From NCBI GenBank assembly GCA_963920705.1, contig OY987230.1:7254001-7318000 (forward strand): a DNA stretch of 64,000 nucleotides. Reading direction: 5' to 3'. Below are positions 14,601-26,600 of this stretch, piece by piece. The translations under genes and the position numbers were made by a program. Each line of letters begins with the position of its first letter. The first letter of the stretch is position 1. The stretch comes from Odiellus spinosus. Taxonomy: Eukaryota; Arthropoda; Arachnida; Opiliones; Phalangiidae. The notes beneath the pieces are model-generated. The model saw only the letters and a program-made list of their open reading frames with translations, did not search any database and was not told where the DNA came from.

Positions 14601-17600
14601 TCCTCGACTTCTTGCGTAACACCCACGCTTTTAAGGGTAAATTTATCACGGTAAAGTGATAGTCTATAATATAATATTTTATAATTTGACCTTTACAAAA
14701 TGGTTCAAAACCGTTTAAGGTGTCTAGTATATGCTTCGTACAAGACTTGGAAAACCTGGAAAAGTCAGGGAATTTGGAAATTGACCCAAAAGGTCAGGGA
14801 ATAAACTGAAAATATTTGCTCATATTCTGAGTAAACTGTCTCGACCCTGATTTATAAAATATGTCAAATAAAACGTGGGAATTGCCAAGAGCTCGTTCGG
14901 AAGAATAAATTCATTAAAAAATATTAAAATTGGTCAGGGAAATTAATTAGAGATGGTCAGGGAAAACCTGGAAAAGTCAGGGAAATTAACTTTCAAAATT
15001 TTGTACGAACAAGCTTTGGCGTGTATATTTTAGCGTTCCCAACCGACAGACCGTCAGACAGACGTATTTACAGTTAAAATTATGTTTTAAATTTGAATAT
15101 ATCTTTAAAAAGTTGTTAAAAAGTATAAAATGTTTTTCATTTCAAATTGTAATTATTTTCGCGATTCATGACTCTTTACCTTTAACTGAAAGTGAATTTA
15201 AAAGATGGTGAATATGGGTTGGGAACTAGTTTGGAGAGAAATATCTCGGTACGGAGACGGAAGTTTGATTAAAAAAAGTAAATTTTTGATCGTAGTACAT
15301 AGTCATATTCTTTTACCCGTATTGGGCCAGCTAGGCTTAAAATCTTTGCGTGGGTGTTATTTTACATAACAGTATATATCATCTTTTTGACGCAAGCATT
15401 GATGTAATAGAATATGAGGAAATATGGCGGAAGTTGGAAAATATTCCCAATTTTATTTCTGGGTTTTTTTTTTTTTTTTTTTTTTTTGTTTTTTTGGATC
15501 GGTTTAAAGGAAGAATGCAACCTAACAAGATTTTATATCGATTCCTTATCGTTTAAATAGACCAAATCCACCAGTTAACAAAATTTTCAAACAAATATTA
15601 AGCCAGAAATAAATTTAAATCTTACCCGGAAAATAGAATTAGCTGGATTCATGGAGATTTACTGAATTCTTCGTGTATAAGGGCCAACGACCAATCAGCA
15701 AAGGTCTGTCGATAAAAAGAGATCTCCTTAAGAATTAAAGTAACATTCGATTGGTAGCTGATCCTTAGACGCGAATAATTCATTATCTTGATGAATACTA
15801 CAGCTAAGCCTATTTCCCGGGTAAGTTTTAAATCTATTTCTATGTGAATTATTTACTGACGGATTAGGCCTATTTAAACGATGAGGAATCGACAAAAAAA
15901 TCACTTGTTAGGTTGCATTCTTCCTTTAACCAAGAACGAATTAATGAAAATCAAGAACGTAGGAAGAGAAGATCGAGCTGTAGTCAAGGGATGGTTATCG
16001 GAAAAAATATTATCCCTATGGCGAATAATAATGCGCTACATTTATCCACGAATGACGTAGTTGGAGCCACGCTTAGCATTTTGAAATTCTAAATAGTAAA
16101 ATGTTTTAACTCGAAACGAGTTGACATCTTCGTAATAATAGATTTTTACGAACCTTACTTGGAATCCCATTGCCTTTAGACATTTACAACCATAAGATGA
16201 TGGGCTTCGATCATCTTGTTTCCTTATTTACGCGCGTAATTCATCTTATCTCTTCTTTAGCATTTCTAAATCGATTTTAAGCGGTAAAATCAAATCTCAG
16301 GAACGTTCTAATTACAGGGTTGCCACAGGTCAGGGAAAACAGGGAAAAGTCAGGGAATTTGAAAGTGAACCAAACAGGTCAGGGAAAGTTCAGGGAATTT
16401 GAAAATGAACCAAAAAGGTCAGGGAAAAGTCAGGGAATTTAAAGATCTGTCAAGAAGCCAGGATATTACAATCATTATCTTGATTTGAAGCAAAGGCTTA
16501 AAACAACCTAAATGATTACCATGTTATTTAAAATATTTATTTTTAAGTAATATAAAAGATAAAAGGTTAAAAATTGGGTAGTGTTAGCTCAAACGGTCAG
16601 GGAAAATCGTTGGAAAAGGTCAGGGAAAAACCTGGAAAAGTCAGGGAATTTGAATCTGATAAAAATGTGGCAACCCTGAATTAGCTGCGTTCATACTAGG
16701 CCTGGAATCGATTTAAACCGTTTCAAAACGTTCCGCTAGAGTCGTGTGAACGGGAAATCGTCTTTTATCGAATCGATTTGATTAGATTTTTTGAAACTGC
16801 TTCGGGAACCAGTTTCATAACGATAGATAAAGCTACAATAAATCGATTTATAAAGAAAATTCGTGAACGCGTGAAACGATTCCTGGCGTTATGAACATCG
16901 GTTTGATTTTAGTTTCAAATCGATTAAGAAATGCTACTGTGACCGAAAAAGTGATTTGATGGATCTCAACAGTTTGTGCTTGGCTTTTAACTGATATTTT
17001 AAAATAATTTATCAGAAATGTTAAATCTTAGAGCGAGGATTGAACTCTTAGACAAATAAGACCATATTTCAATTTGAATGTTTTTTGGTATTTGGTAGTT
17101 TTTTCTAAACCCGAAAAACGTGAAACGAAGTTCTTAAACTTTTAGATCTTCTCAGTTGAATAACCAATGAAAAAAATAAAACGGAAAAACAAGAACGTAT
17201 TACAGGATGAAGCACTACACGAATCGCGTATTAAAAAGCGTTAGATCGTTGCCCCTAATCGTGGATTTGACCTTTAACACCCGCGCGACGTGGTTGAATC
17301 ACTCTCTCATTCAATATGCTCGTACGTAAATTGAATCATAGATCTTCGCGGTGTAAAAAGGCCACGCATAGGGGTAGACAGATTATGATTTTTTATGGGA
17401 TCTCTATAGAATTCCTTTACATCCTTTATTTATTTATTTATTTGTAACAGTGAGGTGAAGGGTCACTAGGCCAGTAAGTCGTGTGGATGACCTCTAAATA
17501 TCGATACAAAGTTGAACGCGAGTAGTTAAAGTACTTAGGCACTTAACCCATGGACGAATTATAGTATACACATGCTTAACCTGACTCGATTCAGGCCTCG

Positions 17601-20600
17601 TCAAATTGTTCTGGCGCCAAGCTCGTGAATTTAATCACGAGAAATTTAAAAATTAACTAGCCTGTTGTTTTTACATACGCGTGACGTCGGTTTTACTTTT
17701 CATTTCAATATACTACCATAGAATAATGAAAGAAATCGGCTTTCCCAATCAAGAAAAATCAACTAATTTGCTCAAAAATGGTCGAAATTTTAAAATTCCA
17801 ACGAATAGACAAAATGAAAAAACCCAAATTCAAAACATATTAATTTTGGTTCACTTTAGTTTTTATTTTAGATCTATTTGGTCGAATTCTGTTGACATTT
17901 CCCCGAGGGGTCAGACACTTTTGAATTCGCTGAACACCTGAGTTCATTGAGTTCATCTTTGACAGAGCATTGAGTTCGAACTCTTTTGAGCTCCGAGTTC
18001 AGCTTTGATAGTGTAAAGAGTTCAAAAATTTTGTGCACCCGAGTTCGCGAGTGTCTGCCCCCTCGCATTTCCCAGTAGTTGCTATTATAAAATAACCTTG
18101 GAACCAATAAAAAGAGCTGTGAAAAAGCACCTGTTTCTATTGAAGATGTTGCTTTTTTTCAAGGCTGAGACAAAGTATAGGATTATCTATACTTTTCCAA
18201 TCTTGAAAACAACAAAAAGAACCGTTAAATAGAACGTGTTTCTATGGAAGACGTTGCCTTTTTTTCAACGTTGGGACGAAGTGAAGATTTAAATCTTTGC
18301 ACAACAAAGCTGAACTCAGATTTCATAAGAATTTGAACACAATGCACTGTCAAAACTCAAAACTGAATTCAGTGATCTCGGGTGTACAGCGAATTCAAGA
18401 GTGTGTGACCCCTCGAGTTTGTTATGGTCAACGTCGTCAGCTAAGCTAGAAAAAAGGGGAATTATAACTCGCAGATAGTCACATCAAGGGGAAACAGAAA
18501 TTATGATTTTAACCACGAGTGAATTATCATGTTTTAACATCTACTCGTCTTTATTATGTCTGTGAGAAGCCCATTTTTAGGAATAAATTGCCAACTAAAC
18601 AACTCTAAGGTCGTTTCCTTTCGTAACCTATTTTGTTCAATTTTGAAAGTTCATTGCAACACTCGAATCATTGCTAATTAGGTCAAATAAATCAATCGCT
18701 TTTATTTTTAAAATGATGCCAATAACAACCTTTTTTCCCCCCTGTTCAGATACAAAGGAGGCAAAATCTACACATACATCGGGGAAGTATGCGTGTCAGT
18801 CAACCCGTATCGAACCATGAATATTTATGGTCAAGAATATGTCAACGATTATAGAGGGCGGGAAATATTCGAACGACCCCCACACATATTCGCTATTGCT
18901 GACGCCGCCTACAAGTCAATGAAAAGAAACGCCAGGGACAGTTGCATCGTCATATCTGGTGCGTTACCTTTGTAATTTAATTCAATACCTGCTGGTTGTA
19001 GGTGCTTAATATTACATTGGGGGTTTGCTCTAGTATCGTGTATTATTCATTTTAAAGGGAGAATGCAACCTAACAACAAGTGATTTTTTTTATCGATTCC
19101 TTATCGTTTAAATAGGGCTAATCCACCGATAAAACGTTTACAAACAAATATTAAACTAGGAAATAAATTAAATATTTATCCGGAAAATAGGCTTAGCTGG
19201 ATTCATTGAGACCCTGAATTTATAGACCTCTTTCATTTATTTTAAACCCCTCCAAAGGGGCTCTGAAACCCACTGAATCAGACTTGTAAATTGGGATAAT
19301 CAGCTCATGCGCAGTGACGTCGATGTTTCATCTCACTTTGCTTGTCTGATTCTGTGGTTGCCTACCCTCTTTGGAAGGGTCAAAATAAACTCAAGCGGTG
19401 AATTTAAGAGTCTGTTATTGGTAGTCTCAGCATCACCTCATGGAGATCTCGCATTAACGACTGGCCTTTGCTCATTGGTCGCTGACCTTTCAATATGAAT
19501 AAATTATGGTTTTCCATGAATTCAGCCAAGCTTTTTTCCGGTTATGTTTTAATATTATTTCTAGTTGAATATTTGTTTGTAAATTTTTTACTGGTGGGAT
19601 CGATAAAAAAATCCCTTGTTGTTATATTGCTTTCTCCCTTTAAAGCATAAATATCGCTACCTTTATCGTCAAAAAAGGTGAAAATAGCTTATTGGAATAG
19701 CTTTTAACTAAGTGGCGTTTCACAACAGTTTTTGCTCCTTATTTTTGTTGTTCTTAAAATTCATATCCATCTGTTAAATCGGTGTAATACCATTAACGTG
19801 GTTCAATATTTCTTTTTCATGGTATCTCAGATGCCATCATTTTGGGGCTTTTATAGACAAGATTTCATTGCCTTGAATATCCCTCTCTCCGATTGGGATT
19901 TAAAATTGGGATCGATCTGGAAGTGCTTATTTTAAACGCACCCATTAAATTTTGTTTTATCGTAATTGAACTCTATTAGATACTTTATTATTATTAAAAA
20001 TCCTATTTATGAATCGTTCGAAACTTAGAAAGTGCATATTGCACTCGATCTATTATGTTCAAGGCTCCCATTGAAATCTCAAAACCAAATTTTGTCACTT
20101 TTCTCTCAATTTCTTGTTATGGAAAAACTAAACAACTATTTAAAACTAGAATAATTGAAGTGTGTTATGGATTAATTGTTAAAGGGAGAACGCAACCTAA
20201 AAAAAAAAGGTGATTTTTGTCATTCCTTATCGTGTAAATAGGCCTAATCCACCAGTAAAATAATTTAAAAACAAATATTAAACTAGAAATAAATTTAAAA
20301 CTTAGCCTTAAACTATGCTTAGCTGGATTCATGGAGACCATAAGTTCGGGTAAGAACTAGCGACCAAATGCAGGATCTCCCATGATCCCTGTCATTGGTC
20401 GCTAGTCCTTCAGGATATCCCCATGAATCCAGATAAGCCTATTTTGATGGTAAGTTTAATATTTGTTTGTAATTGTTTTTTTTTTTTTTCGTTGAATTTG
20501 GGCTGTTTAAACGAATCCTTAAAAAATCAATTGTTGTTAGGTTGCATTCTCCCTTTAAGCCGATGTTTTAAGCATTCAAATACTAATAGTTAAACTTGAA

Positions 20601-23600
20601 GAGTTTTAATTTTTTTTTCTCAAAATACAAGTACTTTTTCTTCCCTCTTAAATCCACTCATAATTTTTTGAAAAAAATGTTGCTATATCTCCCCTTTGTT
20701 TTAATGAAAACCATATAACATTTAATATTCAAATTTAGGCGAAAGTGGCTCTGGAAAAACCGAAGCTTCGAAAATAGTAATGAGGTACATAGCCGCTATA
20801 ACTAACGTCAGCGGACAACAGGAAATTGAAAGGTGGGCGATAGTTAAATATCAACATAAATTATGAATAATCCTACTTTTTTTTTAAACGTGAATTCATA
20901 ATACGAATTGAGTATGTTTTTTTTTTTTTTTTTTTCAGGGTGAAAAATATTTTATTGCAATCTAATTGTATTTTGGAAGCGTTTGGCAACGCAAAAACCA
21001 ATAGGAACGATAATTCGAGTCGTTTTGGCAAATACATGGACATTAATTTTGACTTTAAGGGTGAACCTCTGGGAGGTCACATTAGTAATTATTTATTAGA
21101 AAAAGTAATTATATTGATATTTCTTAAATGCGGGAGAGTGAAAATTTTCCCCTCAGTCAGACAAAATTAATCAAACAAAATTAAATATGGAAGTTTATTG
21201 TTAAGAAAAACAGTTAAGGTTTGAGGGAAGTTGGTTTATGAGTATGGAAATTTTGAATTCGTCAATAGTAATGGTAGTTTATTATAGGGTCAATCCATGT
21301 GAATTCGACTTGAGGAAAAAGGGCCTAATTTTAAATTTCAACCATTATTTTTCTACAGATATGTAAGAGTAAGAAACTGATATTTACTAAGTTTCAGACT
21401 CCAAAAAACATTTATTTCGTTAGAAATCGGTGACAGCGGCACTTTATTTTAGTACGCCACCTACGAATTCTGGTTCAATTTTCACTCGTCCTTGCAAATT
21501 AAGTTTTTAAATATTGAACAGATTTTAATAACATTTCAAAAATATCTAAATAGTCACGCGTTGTAGCGCAACAAAAGGGAGAACGAAACTTCCATTCATT
21601 TTACCAGTTATTTTTCGGATGCCCTGACTCGCAATTGTCCAAATTCAAACTGAAGAAGGACCCTATGGCGTACAACTATACGAAACAAGGCGGCAACCCC
21701 AAAGTTGATTCTATCAACGACAAGACTGATTACAAGGCAGTGTGCTCGGCTATGAAAATTTTGGGGTTCACGAACGAGCAAGCGGATTCCTTGTGGAAAG
21801 TCGTGGCTGCCGTTGTAACTCTGGGAAACATTGAATTTGTCACGGACAACGACGAAACGAAGATCAAAGATAAGAAACTCTTGCAGAATTTGAGTCAACT
21901 GCTTGGCGTTACGGTCGATACTCTAGAGAAAACTCTTTGCCAAAGAGTCATTGCTGCTGGTGGAGAGGTGATGGAGAAAGGGCATACTGCCAGTGAAGCC
22001 ATCTATGGTCGGGACGCCTTTGCGAAGGTTGCAAATACCAATAATTTGCATTGTGCTTACTGGGTCATTGAGTCATGTAGGGTTCCCTCAGTAGAAGTAG
22101 ATGGGACCCTTTTTTAAGGATCATTTTTTATTAACTCTGAGAAATGAGTTCATTTTTTTATTTTCGTATGACTGGAAACTAATAATAAACAAGAAATCAG
22201 TCGGGAGTCTGTATCTTGCCAATGTGAAACGCATGTCGAACCAAGTAATTAGAGATAAAAGCGGGTACTACTGGAAAAACAAGGAAGTATCCATTCAGCA
22301 CGCTGAAATAAATCGTGTTGGGAAGAACAAACTCAGTTCTCAAATAAAATTTTAGTTTTCGTTCCCATTCTTGATCCAATAAACCTGAATTTAAAAAAAA
22401 CTGAGTTTAATGGAGGGAGTTAACCATTATCAGAAGCCCATGCAAACTACAAGAAGTCTGGGACATAAGCCCCACGGGGCTCTATGTAATATGTGTACCC
22501 ATATTTTTAACATACCCCTTTGGCGGATGCTTACGAATGAGGGGCGTAGTACAAGGAACACGCGTGAATAGACACCAAAAAAAATAGGCATGTAAGAGAT
22601 CAACGTTTGGAACGATGGTGTTCAACCTTAGTTCCGTGATCATTTGTTAGTATTGTTACCATGGTACCGCCCGCCCAACTCAACTCTGATTGGCCATCTT
22701 TTAAGTGGGGTGAGGGGATGATTGCCATAACGATTTCACGGTGGCTATAGCCAAAGTTGGAGAAGGGCTTACTTCCCAGGACTTCTCATAGTTTCTATCC
22801 GCTTCTGCCATTATGAAGTAGTTTTTGGGGAGAATTTCGACAATGTCATAAGAAGTGAGCTGGAAGTTATTAGTCTATAGACGGCCCCGTTCAAGACATT
22901 TGAGATGAGAAATGAATAGCTAACTTAGCTAGTGCGGAACTATACCACAGTCATCTGACGTGTAGAAATCCGTAGATAATAATGCTATCGCGTTTATTTT
23001 CCGTATCTCCTCTTAGGCCATTTACGAACACATGTTTTGTTGGATTGTCGAGCGCATCAACAAGGCCATTGAGGTGCAGACAAACGGTCGGGGACCCGGC
23101 AAAAACACAGTCATAGGTGTCTTGGACATTTACGGTTTCGAAATTTTCGACAACAATAGCTTCGAACAATTTTGCATTAATTACTGTAACGAGAAACTTC
23201 AGCAACTCTTCATCGAGTTGGTCCTAAAGCAAGAACAAGAGGAGTACCAAAGGGAAGGCATCGCTTGGCAGAAGATTGAGTATTTTAACAACGCCATCAT
23301 CTGCAGCCTTGTTGACGAACCCCACAAGGGAATCATAGCCATCTTGGACGAAGCTTGCCTTAACGTTGGCAAAATCACTGACGAACTACTACTAGAAACC
23401 ATGAACAAGAAATTAGCCAATCATAAACATTACACTAGCAGAATGGTAAGTCTTTAAACTTATTATGCCATAATCTTTTATTTGGGTTGATTTTGCTGTT
23501 TAAGTTTTCTTATTCAATATCTTGCCACTATTAAACCGTACGAAACTTCCAGCTCTCTCCAACTGACAAAGCGATGGAACATCATCGTGACTTCCGAATT

Positions 23601-26600
23601 CAGCATTACGCCGGCAACGTTACTTACTCCATTGTGGGCTTCCTTGACAAAAACAAAGACACTCTATTCCAAGACTTCAAACGTTTACTCTTTAATAGGT
23701 GAGATCCCAAACCTTACCATTTACTATGTTGCCCGTCCATACAGTCCATTCTTTTATCTTGTATCGCATCCTTTTCAGTACCGACCCACTTATCAGTGAA
23801 ATGTGGCCCGAAGGCTCTAAGCACGTTTCCCAAGTGACAAAAAGACCATTAACCGCGGGGACTCTCTTCAAAAACTCAATGGTGGCCTTAGTCCAAAACC
23901 TAGCTATCAAAGAGCCTTACTACATTCGTTGCGTTAAGCCCAATGAGATGAAATCGCCAGCTATGTTTGACGACGAGAGAGTGCAACATCAAGTCAGCTA
24001 TTTGGGTCTGTTGGAAAATATTAGGGTGCGAAGAGCCGGTTTCGCTTACCGACAAACATACGAGAGGTTCTTGAGGAGGTACAAAATGATTTCCAAATAC
24101 ACGTGGCCCAATTACCGAGGTTCTGATAAGGAAGGTTGTCAAATCCTGATCGATGAGAAAAGCTTTACCGATGATGTCAAATATGGTAAAACCAAAATAT
24201 TTATTCGATCCCCGAAGACGGTGTCCAAGTTAGAGCAGTTGCGGGCCGATTTGATTCCAGGAATAACAACATTCTTGCAAAAGGTAACTTCACTTTTAAT
24301 TCACTTTTTGCCTTATTGAACAATTGTCCTCTTGCAAAAAAGATAAGTGTACCATAAGAATCCTCCTGCTTAGACTGAAAAACGAAAAAAACCCGTTGGT
24401 TTTGTTTTCTCCTGGTACTAGCGTATGAATGTAGAAGACATTTTAAAAGTAGACATGCAACCTCGTCAAATTGATGTTGCGCCAAGCTTGAGAATTTAAT
24501 CATAAATTGAGACAATTCCTGAGGCTTATTTTATATGCAAGTGACATCAGTTTTACTTTTCATTTTATTGTGTTCTTATAAAGTAACTAAAAAAATCAGT
24601 TTTCCCAATGAGGAAAATTTTTTCTAATTTGGTCAAAAATGGTGTGAATTAAACTTGATGAAATAACCCGAATTCAACCAAGTGGACCAAATGTAATTTG
24701 ATTTCTTTCTTTATTCTGTATGGGAGGAATCACATTGAAATGAAAAGTAAAACCGATGTCATGTGTATGTAAAAACAGCCTCTGTAATTTTTTAATTTCT
24801 GAACATTAAATTAGCAAGCTTGGCGCAAGGTCAAGTCGATATGGCTCGAATCAAGTCCAGTCGCATCTCTACTTTTAGGCATTATCTTCTATACCTAAAC
24901 AGGTTTTTTTCTGATGTACTATAAGAACCAAATTTTCAGTACATATGATTTAATTGCCTAGCATCCAGCCATAGGGAATATGTTTTGTATCGTGGGAAAT
25001 TCTTCAATAAAATGCTCAATAAGAATATCTTCTTGAATCTTAATCCAGATGTGGCGAGGAGCCATTGCGAGAATGAGGTACCGCAAGATGAAAGCCGTTC
25101 GTACCATCATGTACCATTACAGGCGGTACAAGATCTACTCGTACATTTGCCAACTTCAGAAACTCTTTAGAAACGTCAAGAACTCAAAAGATTTTGGAAA
25201 ATCTGTAGCTTGGCCCATCCCTCCTTACGTCATGAAGACCTCGGTTGGTAACTTGAAAAAAATCCACGATAGGTGGCGAGGGTACATGATTCTGCGCAAG
25301 ATTCCTCGCGATGAATGGCCCCAATTGCAGCTCAAAGTCACCGCTGCAGACGCTCTTAATGGCCGCAGACAGGATGTAGGATTAAAACGCAAATGGGAAG
25401 GAAACTATTTAGCGATGGTGAGTCAAACTTCCAATATTTATTTTTTTCAAATAAAGAACTTGGGATTAGACTATTAGTTAAAGTAACTGGTGGCTATAGA
25501 GGAGCCCCTGTGAAAGTCTCTTCCCTGATGCACGCCAAATATGCCTTGCCAAATATGCCAATGGGACCCACATAAACTTATAAATCTCTCCCTCCTGCCT
25601 TTGGAAAGGCAAATTAATTGTGTAGTAGAAAAGTGGGCATTTAGGAGAAACTCTAGTTGCTTTAAACGGAAAAGCCCGCGCAAGAGGTGCATGGTTGCCT
25701 ATTCCACAGTTTTCACATACTTTAAATATTGCTTGTTGAAAAAGGGCTGGGTTAAGGGGGATGGACTCTGATCCCAGGCGCAAGGCTATTTAGGGGCTTA
25801 TCGAATGCTGTTGTGGCACGCTTAATAAAATTAAGTCTTTCACCTGAGCGCGGGCTCAATGAATTTTGGATCTTGTTAGATATTGAAAATAAGAGGCAAT
25901 TTCATTTTGGCGCCCAGGCGCAAAATAGCTTAATCCTGCCCTGCTTTGAAGACCTTATCTGCCAGGAGTAAAGACTCTTAAAGTTTTCCTCTTGGTCAAG
26001 GCTATTTAAAAGCTGGCTTTTCCAGTTTGAATGGGCCGTAATTGTAGAAGTTGACGTCAGTTTGCGCTTACATTTTATGAAAACCTTCACTGTATTCTTG
26101 GTAATGCTAAACAGGAACACTAAATGTGGTAGTTTCAATGCATCATTAACATTTAAATTCATATATAACACGTAGATATTGATATTTAGCTCTGTAACTA
26201 CCACACTTCCTGTTTAGCGTTAGTATCAATTTCCTCATGAAGTATAATTCATTGTTGTTTTTTCACACAATGTTGGCATCATCAAACTCTTGTTACTAAC
26301 CTATTTTAAATAACCATGCTCTTGATTGGTCAACGTCGTCTATGTTATGTTGTATGTCGTTATAAATAATCACGTAGAGTTTATAAAATTTAATGCTGGT
26401 TAATACTTAAGACTGATAGTTTCAAACTGGGGTGGAATCCTTGTAAAATTAATACTTGGTGTCTAACTTCAGAGTACCGAAAATGACAACACTGCGCCTT
26501 TCATTTCCTCTATCAATAACCTAAAATCAAAGGACAGGTTTCAGAAGGTTCATTTCTCCAGTTTTGTTAAAAAAGTAAGTCTTAACATCGCGAAACAACA

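Larger units (their letters stand above)
543..18749 (+). other. Myo1D intron 1 (18.2 kb), repeat-filled
   Basis: This intron holds no recognised gene. It carries MITEs, minisatellites and fragments listed separately. The stretch 5430-6180 includes a relatively GC-rich segment (5630-5960), but no RNA or protein family was recognised in it. Stretches 540-1530, 3520-4080, 4480-5130, 6660-7180, 9900-10360 and 16950-17550 show nothing beyond AT-rich unique-looking DNA. Confidence 0.85.

Noticed and set aside
22101-22355. 84-codon plus-strand frame in Myo1D intron 5
   Set aside because: Neither myosin-like nor recognisable, and without convincing splice sites. Recorded only as part of the unexplained intron.
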